Shown here: one piece after another, positions 1 to 41,900 of the stretch | Layout of the letters: each line of letters starts with the position of its first letter | Position numbering within the stretch: the stretch's first letter is position 1 | Assembly: GCF_018320785.1 (NCBI RefSeq) | Contig: NC_054867.1 | Coordinates: forward strand, 27,717,855-27,781,854 | DNA length: 64,000 bases | From: Cheilinus undulatus | Taxonomy: Eukaryota; Chordata; Actinopteri; Labriformes; Labridae | Direction of reading: 5' to 3' | Position numbers and translations under genes: made by a program | The notes under the pieces: generated by a model | What the model saw: only the letters and a program-made list of their open reading frames with translations | Told to the model about the DNA's origin: nothing | The model's database searches: none

Positions 1-31179
<31,179 letters not shown>

Positions 31180-31420
31180 CGTTGGAAGCACAGCAGCAGC
31201 AGCAGCAGCCAGTGGGGTGTTTGTGATATCTCGGATGACAGCGAGTGCAGACCACCATGAAGCTATGATTAAGGAAAATAAACAAAAAAATCAAGATATA
31301 GATATAGTAGCAGAGTTGGTGTTTACTCCATCTTCCTGAGTCCGCGACACCGCCATGACTGCTGGAGATGGGAACAACTCGCCAGAGGAGTATGTCAGTC
31401 ACGTGACCTGAGCTGATGGT
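31180..31420 (-). promoter_or_regulatory. dip2b 5' UTR and promoter-proximal region
   Basis: Upstream of the ATG are the triplet repeat, an upstream ATG at 31356 opening a 21-codon frame that stops before the main start, and a 'ccgccatg' (31352-31357) that on the coding strand reads CATGGCGG, a YY1-like core. Beyond it, at 31398-31407, is the perfect palindrome GTCACGTGAC, which equals the consensus CLEAR/E-box bound by MiT/TFE-type and USF-type bHLH-zip factors. The transcription start is not defined by the sequence. Confidence 0.5.
31188..31210 (-). repeat. triplet repeat (CAG on plus, GCT/CTG on the coding strand) in dip2b 5' UTR
   Basis: About six to seven consecutive CAG units on the plus strand, lying about a dozen bases upstream of the dip2b ATG and so within its 5' UTR as transcribed. 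Confidence 0.85.
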
Positions 31421-32920
31421 AATTGCTGTGACAGGATGGTGGGATGAAGCAGACTCTCTGCTCCCTCTGCTGTTTGTTTTAACAGCTGGGAGGAAAAACA
31501 GCATTCCTCAGGATTCAACTCACCTGCCACCATCACCTCATGCATCCCTATGACCCTTTATGACAAAAACACAGGGCTTTAGCTTAGCGTCTGTACTTTA
31601 AGAAGAGTTATTTTTTTATCTTTAAACACTTGAAAGTACAACAACAATAATGAAAATTCTGCTTATGTAAAAAAAAAAAAATCTAAATTCTATTACGGTT
31701 ATTGTTTAAACTAATAGACTTTATTTTTTATAGCTTTCTATGGTAACACAATGATAAAACGGGGGTCAGAAAACTAATCCCAGTTGTGTTCTAACTCTCG
31801 GTTGCTGTTGTGTCACCAAAGTCCCTTTTTCCACTGAGGGCCACATACAGAATATTATAATGATGGTGGGGCCACTTTCATATTCCTCACCATTTTGATA
31901 CTTAATTCAACAAATCCAGTCTAATTTAGGTAAAGATGTGCTCAGTGATTGGTTATGCTCAAATGGCTAGTTAATAGCTGACAAGTAAAACAGTCATTTC
32001 AAGGATTTTAAGGAGGTCATATTTCAGGGTAGCTCTGGTTGGCCTCTGCTATCACTGGCTCTACTCTGGTCAGAATGAGAATGATGCTCCATGTACAAGA
32101 GAATGTACAGAGTTGTCTCAGTCTAAGCCACGAAAAAAGCACATCAATGTATTGTCCTGTCAGAATGTTTGTTTACAGAATTAGCACAGTAGCACTGCCT
32201 CACATTGAAACTGAGATATACATATATATAGTTTTGTGTCCCCTTCCTGGATGAGCCCTCAAAGTAACACAAAACTAGTCCTCTGTCAACACAAAAACAG
32301 ATCAAATATTCAGTCAAGCACAAGCTTCATGTTCTAATGTGAGCCCTTTTTCATTTATGTTTATGCTTTAGAATATTCTGTGGGCCAATTAAAAATGGGC
32401 CAAGGGCCGCATTAGGCCTCCTGGCCATGGTTTGGACTCCCCTGTATAGGCTTCAAAATTTCTGTAAGCCAGAACCACTGTCTATGCCCAGAACCCAATA
32501 AAATTTCGGCTACCTCTGACTAAGCTGTCTCTTTGGTGATTGAAAATGATGTGATAATGGAATTAGTTGATAAAAAAAAAAGTGGGGAGAGTTGTTTGTA
32601 TGTTAGTTGTAAAGACACCTGAGAATTGCTGGAAAAAAAAAAGTTTATTATTTTCTTAGTTTTTTATAATTCAAAATAATGTCATTCATTCAGAGTCAAT
32701 TTATTCATTATTTCCTTTATAATAACTGGGAAAAATGGAGGAGTTTTTAATGTGGGAATGCACTGAACATCCATACAAACCCCACTTGCAGTGCAGCTGA
32801 GATAAAACTATCAGGGCTCCGAATCTAAAGAAACCACTGAACTCTCACTCTTAGTACTGAGATAATGATTATCAATTATGTTACTTTTTCATTTTTTAAT
32901 TGTTCAACTTTTACAGGCTA
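31421..32920 (+). other. dip2b-atf7 intergenic; possible hAT-like nonautonomous element at about 31803-32446
   Basis: No gene is seen. The segment beginning 'tttttccactgagggcca' and ending 'ccatggtttggactcccc' has ends resembling those of fish hAT-type elements ('ccactgagggcc', 'ggccatggtttgga'), but the termini are imperfect and no target duplication was confirmed. Confidence 0.35.
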
Positions 32921-33322
32921 CAGTGCATTTAGAAAGTATTCAGACCCCCTTCACCTTTTTCAATTTTGACATGTTGTCGTCTGATGCTACAGTCGAAGAA
33001 AAAAACTGTTTTGTTCTCATCAATCTACACTATCTAAGAAAAATATAATAGAATTTTAAACATTTGCAAATAAATATAAAATAAAGAACTGGAAAATCAC
33101 ATTTACTTAGCACACTTTGCAAAAACATCATTTCTCTGGATCTTTGCTGAGCTGTTTCTACACATTGATCATCCACTTGTGTTGAATTAAATTCATTGGA
33201 CATGATGTGGAAAGGCACACTTCTCTATAGAAAGTCTCAGCTGACAATGCATAGGCAAAAACTAAGCCATGAAGTCAAAGGAACTGCCTGCAGAGCTCTG
33301 AGATAGGATTGTTGCAAGGCAC

Positions 33323-34578
33323 ATCTCCTGTTAAGATGTTTCAATCAAAAACATCTTAACAGGACAAGTTACATGTTAACATAGGAGCCCTTCTTTAATA
33401 CCGCCTTCACTATTCTTGCATCCATTGAGCCTGTGAGTTTTTGGAGAGTTTCTCCTTGAATGTCTTTGCAGGATGTCAGAATAGCCTCCCGGAACGGCAG
33501 TTTTCATGCGAACTGCCTCCCACCCTCATAGATCTTTAGCTTGAGGATGCTCCAAAGGGTTGAGGTCAGGGGAGGAGTTTCTCTCCTTTTATGCCCATAG
33601 CAGTCAATGACACAGAGGTATTCTTTGCATCATGAGATGGTGCATTGTCATGTATGAAGAAAATTTTGCTACAGAAGGCACTGCTCTTCTTTTTTTTTTT
33701 ACCATGGAAGAAAGTGGTCAGTCAGAAACTCTATATACTTTGCCGAGGTCATTTTCACACCTTCAGGGACCCTTAAGGGGCCTATCAGCTCTCTCCTCAT
33801 GAATCCGGCCCATAACATGACTCCGCCACCTCCTTGCTGACGTCACAGCCTTATTGGGACATGGTGGCTATCCACCAACCATCCACTACTCATCCATCTC
33901 GACCATCCAGGGTTTCACAGCACTCATCAGTAAAAGACAGTTTGAAAATAATTCTTCATGTATTCCTGGATCCACTGCAACCGTTTCTGCTTGTGAGCAT
34001 TGGTTAGAGGTGGCCGAATAGTAGGTTTCTACACAACTGCAAGCCTCTGGAGGATCCTACACCTTGAGGTTGGTGGGACTCCAGAGGCACCAGCAGCTTC
34101 AAATACCTGTTTGCTGCTTTGTAATGACATTTTAGCAGCTGCTCTCTTAATCCGATGTATTTGTCCGTCAGAAACCTTCCTCATCATGCCTTTATCTGCA
34201 TGAACCCGTCTGTGCTCTGAATCAGCCACAAATTTCTTCTATGTTAACATGTAACTTTGCCTGTTAAGATGTTTTTGGTTGAAATAGCTTTTGATTTCAG
34301 TAAATATGACCTCCTAATGCTGCAAATTCGATGGATGACCATTTTCAGTTCTTCACAACCTATAAAATCTTTTGATACTCTGTTTTGCTTAATAATGTGG
34401 AACAGAGTATTTTGAGGTTTTTATTTTAAAAAATGGTTATCATTATGAAGTTTGTTCAAAAACATTTGAATTATACTCTAACGGCTGATGACTTGAAAAA
34501 TACTCTGACTGTCATTTGCATTAATATTTCAGAAAATAAGAGAAAAATGTCGTTTGCATAATAATGTGGAAAGCGGTG
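33323..34578 (-). mobile_element. inner IS630/Tc1-type element with transposase relic
   Basis: Located between the two halves of the outer Tc1. The right end 'gtttgcataataatgtgga' followed by a TA at 34579 matches the terminus of a fish IS630/Tc1 family. A pair of inverted repeats (about 33343-33385 and 34240-34285: aaaacatcttaacagg / cctgttaagatgttttt) brackets the transposase. On the minus strand worn transposase blocks appear in order: a helix-turn-helix-like segment (34229-34029, with VSDGQIHRIKRAA and VPPTSRCRILQRL), FYTDE with the first aspartate, a Gly-rich VMFWAG block, an FMHDNA-like second aspartate block, and SPDLNPLEH. Several stops and frame changes break it. The left terminus seems to be missing. 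Confidence 0.7.
34029..34229 (-). pseudogene. N-terminal fragment of the inner element's transposase
   Basis: A 67-codon open frame with RRVHADKGMMRKVSDGQIHR and a helix-turn-helix-like PPTSRCRILQRLAVV segment. The frame breaks before the catalytic region, which continues in other frames down to about 33400. It is a relic, not a gene. Confidence 0.6.
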
Positions 34579-34695
34579 TATAGCAGAGTGGCTGAAGCCT
34601 TCTGTCTAGAACACATGAAATCCTGCTTGGAGTTTGCCAAAAACCAAGCTGGCTTTCATGTGTTTTGCGCAAAGGAAAGGCATCCATCTAGGAAA

Positions 34696-35975
34696 CATAC
34701 TTTCTGAAAATTAATTGTTTATGTCTTGCTATTGGGAAAAATTGATGAGCATTTTTTACTATCCCCTTACAACTGGCCAATGTGACAGCAGCTGCACCCC
34801 CTAAATACATCAACTGTTCTCTTGTGTCTCAGCCTCTTTGATCACTTTAACCTCCTCAACCTAGCCCTGAACAGTTTTTGGAGGTGACAAAAAAAACAAA
34901 AAAACAAGCTTTAATGAAGTTATTTTTGGTCTAAGCCTCTTTTATTTACTGGGGTCCAGCCTTTTGTGCCAAGCAAAAAGGTTAAAAAGGGGATTATTCA
35001 TGGGCCCCCCATACAACTTGGCACCAGAGGGCACATTCAAAGTCACTTAAATGGCCTTTCTTTCCCATTCTGATGCTCAGTTTGGTTCAGCAGATCATCT
35101 TGACCATGTCTAGAAGCCTAAATGCTGTGGTTGTTGTTATATGGTTGGCTGATTAGATATTTGCACTTTAGCAGTTAAACAGGCATACCTAATAATGTGG
35201 TCGCTAAGTGTATAAAATATCGAATCTGAGAAAAACCACAAAGTCTGTGTTATATATGATTTTAGATTCTCAAGGATCAGTTCAAACAATGAAATAATGT
35301 AAACTATGAAGACAGCTATGAACATTTTCTTTATTAAAAGTACTATTTTTTCAGTTTAATAGATCAGAGATGATTTCATTGACTTTAACTATGACTAAAT
35401 ATGCTCCTTTGTTTTGAAGGAGGAAGATGAGACTGAGAAGCTTTAAATAGATTTTTGAGAATAAAAACTTATAAATAAGGTTTGTTTTCTTCAAGGAGAC
35501 TAAACTGAGAGAAAATGTTGGTGCTGGACTGTTGGGTGTTTCAATCCCCAAGATTTCTTCACTGCTCATTTAATCGGCAAAGACAGAGATTGGGCAGTGA
35601 ACATTCAAGGTATATCAGTATTTTCTTCAGTGTATCATCGAGTAATTCCAGTATTGATAGGGTGTTAATATGGGTTAAATATGTATAACATTTTTAACAA
35701 AATGGCTAAGTAACTACTTAAAAGAAAAGAATTGTTTTGAATTAACAGTGAAGACTAAAATAAAAGGACTTTTGACAAAAACAGAACTAAAATGTTAAAT
35801 TTTACAAACTAAATAGGAGTGAATAGGACAAAATTTTGACTGATAGTAAAAGTCATTTTAATCTAAACTAAATTTAAACAACAGCCAATATAGTGCCATA
35901 TCAGATGCTTGGCTCTATGACTCTTATTATGGTAGTAAACAGGAACCACAAAGTGTTTATAGGTGCCTTTTCTTT
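34696..35975 (-). other. dip2b-atf7 intergenic: no gene seen
   Basis: AT-rich intergenic DNA downstream of atf7. No exon or RNA gene was recognised. Some of it could belong to a longer atf7 3' UTR. Confidence 0.35.
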
Positions 35976-37698
35976 GACATTATTTTATTTTATTATTTGC
36001 CAGAGACACAACTTAGCCATTATTTGAGACTATACACAAGAATTTTTCCCATCTTGAGGCCTGAGTTTTAGACAAACACTCCATACAGTGATCTTCAATA
36101 CATTTTTTCATGTGGTTAAATCTCCTCAAATAAAATAAAAAGATATCTTTCCTCTTAAACAAAATAAAACAGACATACTTTCACATGATGGAGAAAAAAG
36201 CCTAAAATGCACAGAGGAAAACAAACACAAAAAAAACCCACGTTATTAAAAAACACAAAATGAAAACGGGAAAAAACAACATGATAGTCTTGGAAGTATA
36301 ATGCAGTATAAAATAATGTGCAGTTCAAAAACTTTAATTTCAAGAGAAGCACCTTACACAAGTCTACTTCATGATACAAGACGGCTTTTCAAATGTTGGA
36401 AAGCACTCGAGACTAGGACGTCTGTCGTTTGAAACAGATGTGCACCAATCAGTAATCTTTCAATCATTCATTCAAGAATCCTCTTCACATTTCTCTGGTC
36501 TCCTCATAACTTTCGCTTTCAACTGAAACAGACAAAACCCTCTCAGCAGCTGGGCTACAGGCCTCAGCTTAAAGCAAGAACATTGATATTCAGAAAAATA
36601 GAAAAATATATTGCACTACTCTTTCCTCAACTGAAATGCCAGGGTAAAGGATTTTAAATCTATTATGTTTGATTATCGTATAAAGGCGTTCTGAAGCTAA
36701 CCATTTCAAGTGTGTTAGAATAGGACAGGATGGAATCCTTACACAAGGACAGTTTTTGCATTTATAATTTCATGTTTTAAAACAGAAGAGAAGCAGACTG
36801 ATAAACAGTGATAGTATGATGAAGCACGAACACACAGTGGTATACTTCAGCCTTGAGTAATCCATGCAGTCAGTAGGGTTTTATACATACACGATAAATG
36901 TCATGACATCCACTCCAAATGGCTTTAAAAAAGGATGGTAAAAAAGTCAGGCACACACTCACAGGGTAAACTGTGCACACATCTAAAATTTGGTTTGTTA
37001 AACACTCAGCTGACTAAACCGTCATGTGTACTTAAGGAGATGTTACCTTAAACAGGAGAGAGAACTCAAAGGGAAGTACAGAGAGAAAGCTGAAGGACAG
37101 GTTGAAAAACAGGCAAAAGCAATGCATTTAAAACACTTTCCATGTTGCCTTTTACTGCAATCTACCCACCAATCTCTCACCTTACTTTCACTACATCAGC
37201 AAAACATCACATTAACGACCAGTATCAGGCATAAGAATCTTTTTTTACAATTGCCAAATACAAGAAATATTGTAAGCCTGGAAAGCAACAAACCTCATCA
37301 CAGCCAGCGTGTGGGACAAAGTCAGACTAAAGCTGCATTTCAAATGAAATGAAAATATTAAGATAAAACTGACGAAGATTTTCATTCGTACGTTTCATAC
37401 CTATTGAAAACATTTTTCACCATCATAACTGAACAGGATATGATCCCAGAGCCTGCAGAGTTTTTGTCTGCTGTGTTATTTATATGTACATACAGAGTGG
37501 CAGAGTTTCTCTGGGCAGGGGCCTGGTGGGACTGGAGGGCTGACAGAGGCACTGTGAAGTGTCTGTGTGTGATTATCACTGGCTGTGAGGGGAGGAGGGA
37601 ATCTTAGTCTGCGGTGGGGTCCGAGGGTGGGTCCCTCTTTTCAATCACTTTGCACCAGTCTGGCCATTGAGTTCTTCTTTTCCACCTGCATCAGCACA
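35975..37698 (-). other. probable atf7 3' UTR with candidate poly(A) signals
   Basis: Noncoding sequence directly after the atf7 stop. Two overlapping AATAAA hexamers on the minus strand (plus-strand tttatt at 35984-35994) would end a 3' UTR of about 1.7 kb. Other hexamers exist further left (for example near 35330), so the true end is uncertain. Confidence 0.4.
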
Positions 37699-38855
37699 TC
37701 ATCTTGTAGAGGACTGTGATTGTGTAGCCATGACAATCCCTCCCGGTTGGCCGGATCCCATGCCGGCCAAGACCGACATAGCAACTGCCTCTGCGGCACG
37801 GACGCTCATGCCGTTGATGGTGGCCCCTGGACTAGAGGCAGAGGCAGGGGGTGATGGCCCGTGCTGGATGACAGCAGCCGGGGAGCCGATGGGTTCAGCA
37901 GGACTATCCCTGGAGGATTCCTCTCCTCCTGCAGCTAGAGACAGAGAAAGAAACATTCACCCTTAAGAGAGGTGAGCGAGTAGGAAGAATGCATTAGATG
38001 GATGAGGTGATGGATGGATCCTGTCAGAACAAATGGTACAGAGCATGACATTTCAGTTCATGACCTTACCTAAGAGAGCTGCTTTCTTCTGCATCATAGT
38101 CACAGGACAGTCTTTGTGGGCCAGGAGAAGCTGCTTCAGCTGTGCCACCTCATTCCTCAGCAGGGTTACTTCATTCTGATGGATCCAAAAAACAAACAGA
38201 ACACAAATTATTCCCAGTGTTCCTCATCCTGATTATTGTCCAAGCAGGAAAACGACAAGCAAATGGAGGCCTCACCGTGAGGGAGACATTCATGTTGGCC
38301 AGATCATCTGCCTTTTTCTCCAAAGAGTTAACCCACAGCTTCCGTTTCTGCCGGCAGCGAGAGGCAGCTGCTCGGTTTCTCTCCAGAAAACGCTGCCTCC
38401 TTTCATCAGGATCCATCTCTGTAGCCCGCCTCCTGCGGCCTCCTGTTGGCTGAGCTGGGGATACCTGAAGAATGAGGACAGGGTTATATGTATGTGTGTT
38501 TACATGATGTTTTCAACATGATGAACTACAGAAACATTTTACCAGAGGTGTTTCAATATAGCATTTACAGTCACAGGCTGATCGCCCAAAGTGTAGGACC
38601 AACAGTATAGGAAGTCTTTTGTGCAAGCAGCCATGTGCAATATGTCATTTCATAAATGTGCTAATATTATTTCTAACATACCTGATATATGCTGTTTTTA
38701 GAAACATTGTTTTTACTATTTTTTTTAATTGCTGATTTTAAATGTATTTTCTTAATTATTAGCAAGAGACAGCACTTTTTACACACTCCATTGGACTTTT
38801 TGTCTGTGCATTTTTGCCCTCCCCGATTTTATCATATGGTCTGTCTATCTATCTA

Positions 38856-38902
<47 letters not shown>

Positions 38903-41900
38903 ATATATATATATGTAAATACATATTATTACCATTTCAGTTACTGCCAAAGTTAATTTCTTAGTGTCTAATAGTTAAAATGCTCCTACTTATACTTAAC
39001 CATATGTGTATTTTTTGTGATGACGGGCTATCTGAAGGTTTGCTGCAGTAAAAAAGCAATTCCCTGAAAAGGATTAATAAATTATCTTTCTATCTACCCA
39101 TCTAGTAAGTGAGAGATTTTGATATTGCTTGCTCTTTAATAGCACTAATAGCACATACAAGATATGGCAAAAACAAGTCTTAAATGACTGTATCAGTGCA
39201 TTCATTGCTACATATCTAGAACTAAATCTGTGCCATGGGCAAAAAGTAGACAAAGACACAAATGTGATTATTACATAGTCTGGACGCCGAACTTTCACTC
39301 ACTGAGAGGACATATTGTGCTCATATTCTTCTTTCTCTTTTGTCTGGGACAGCTAAGTAGCTTTGCAGTGCTGGCAGGTTAAAAAACCTCTTTATTTATG
39401 TTAGACTGGCGTGCATGAAAAACCTTGCATTTCAGCCTCTGCCTAAAAACGCTTTGAGAGCCATCTCCAAGAGCTACCTACTACTTTTCTCTGATTGGCC
39501 ATCTCTCTAGAATACTTCTGTTGCTAGAAAGTCATTTTAATTTAACATATGAACTTTACAGGCAAGTGGAAATCTGAAAGAGCTGCCAAGTGGCTATCCA
39601 AGAGCATGATAGGAAAGGGAGGTAATAATGTGAGATTTGATCTTTATCAGGATGGACTAACTCTTATAATCAGCTGTTCAGAGAAGCAGAAGTACAAATC
39701 CCAGCATTACATTAACATAAGTGTATTTCATGTTTTGAAACTTTGCAATGGTTTAGTTTAACCATTCAACATTGTAACAGTCTATGAATATATATAAACA
39801 TAGATCAGCAATCTTGACATCTTGATGGATGGCTAAAAAAGGCTTTTCCAGAATGCCAACAATGTTGCTTGTGAGAAGACAAACCTTATGAGTCACTTTG
39901 CTAAAGCACAGTCTGGGCTTAAAATAACCCCTTTTATTGTAGCAGCACGGCTTTGCCATTACAACTGGAAGAGTGAACTATAAATTAAATCAAAATTAGC
40001 CAGTAATAAAAGCCTCTATGAAAAACATTGTGGGTGAAACTGCTCAGATACTGCTTGAGAGTTTTACTATGTTTGTGTGTGTACAAGTGGATAGTGCATA
40101 TTTATCCAGATGAATCTATACTATTCAATGGGGTTTACCTTAGTAGCCAGTTTTTTTGGATGCTATTCTCTCTTTTAATTTTCTCTTTTTTAAATTCAGT
40201 TGAATTTTTCTTTATTACATCCAGAAACATCTACACAAATGTGCAGAAAAGGGCAAAAATGTGTCTCCTTCCTTCCTTGCGTCTCTCTTCTTCAGACACT
40301 GCAGTGCACTGCAGCCATAAAGAGCAGAGGGGATATAGAGACAGCGATGTCTGTTGGTCCCTGCATGTTTTCCCTTACAGCCTGACCTATGGAATTATTT
40401 TCACTTCAACTTGGTGAAATAACCCACACTGCATGCTGTCTGGACAGTTATTGCTGTGATATTAATATGTGGTACTCAAAAAACATTTAATTACAATCTA
40501 AATTTGAACAATATTACTCATCAAGCATTTTACTGCAGTTACCATTAAAGCTGGCACCCTTTTCATCCCTAGCCCTTCTTTTCTCATGTTGAGGTATAGA
40601 AAAAGACAACTTGCAATCAGTTTCTGTGCATTTAAGTTCAATATTTGGCAACTGCCTAAGATTTCTTGTGAATGTATGTGCTAAACTGATAAGAATCACT
40701 CACATAGTTTACTGATACACTCACTTTTAAAATCTTTGGACACTGTGGATTATAGTGGAGAAGCTAATAAACTCTATCTTAAAAAAAAAGCTAGTTTGAA
40801 AAGGAAAGAAAGCTTGTTCTTTCAAACTTCTGTCTGTCCTACTCTCCAAAAGAGCAGTATGTGAGACTATGCAGCATGTGTGTATTACCTGGGGTTGGGC
40901 AGGTGATGGTGCATCAGAGTTCTGAGAGGGCTGCTGGCTGTGTTCCTGCCGCTGGGGAACAGCAGGAATGGATCCTGCTCCGCCACCAGCCCCATCCTGT
41001 GCTCCTGGGCCCTGATGAGTCAGAGCTGCCTTCAGTCGCTATAATGACACACAGATAACATGAAGGCAAAATTCATGTATAGCTCTACAAATGGGCTGTT
41101 AACTCAACAACCATTTTGAATTTAAATCAGAGTATGTATTACCATAATACTGTCACTAACTTAGTGCTTGTTTTAATTGCCCTCATTGGTCATCAATCTA
41201 TGCCAACATTTTAGTGTAAAGACTGCTAAAACTAATAACAATCAGCAATAGAACACGCACATCAGTGGATAGGGTGCAGGATCCAAAAGCAACATAGAAG
41301 ACTAAGAGAGAAGGTCCGCACACCAAAAGCTCCTGTATCAGGCTTTTATTAGCATATAAAACAGTGACGTTTCGAGCCTACATGCTGTTCTTCAAACTAC
41401 TACTCAAGGCTGAAGAATATTATTTGCCATAATTTATTTCACATTACTTTGTTTATTTAATTGACATTACTATGTAGAAATCGTTTTTTACTTCATCAGT
41501 CTCAATCTTACCATCTTAGTCTCTGAATGCAGACTGTACCCAGATGGAGAGGATGACCCACTGCTGGCTCCACCCACTGGAGGTCCTGGAATCCCAGGGA
41601 TGTTAGGCACTGAGTTCGCTGGCCTTGCAAGCTTCACATCACAACACAAGGACAGGCAGGTAAAAAGAATGATACATGGTAAATCAAGAAAAACCCAAAC
41701 CAAAACAAAAACAAAAACATCTAATTATCACTTGTATTAGTGTTCACTAAGATTTAGGACTCACAGATATGACCGAGGTCATCTGCACAGGACTGGGAAG
41801 CAGAGAGACTGTCTGCCCATTAGGGAGGTGCCTCACCCGTGGATACGAGCTTGTTGGTGATCTGTAAATAAAAATCAGTTATAAATAGCTGCTCCTCTGT

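Larger units (their letters stand above)
32921..34695 (+). mobile_element. Tc1-like element interrupted by another transposon (outer element)
   Basis: After a TA at 32919-32920 the sequence begins CAGTGCATTTAGAAAGTATT, the terminus of a common fish Tc1 family. It continues with that family's 5' region: 'gacatgatgtggaaaggcaca', then 'aagccatgaagtcaaaggaa' encoding the transposase start (MKSKE). It breaks at about 33322. Transposase sequence of the same family resumes near 34580 ('gagtggctgaagcc', 'acatgaaatcctgcttggag', 'tttgccaaaaa') and dies out near 34695. The gap between the pieces is filled by the inner element. Confidence 0.75.
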
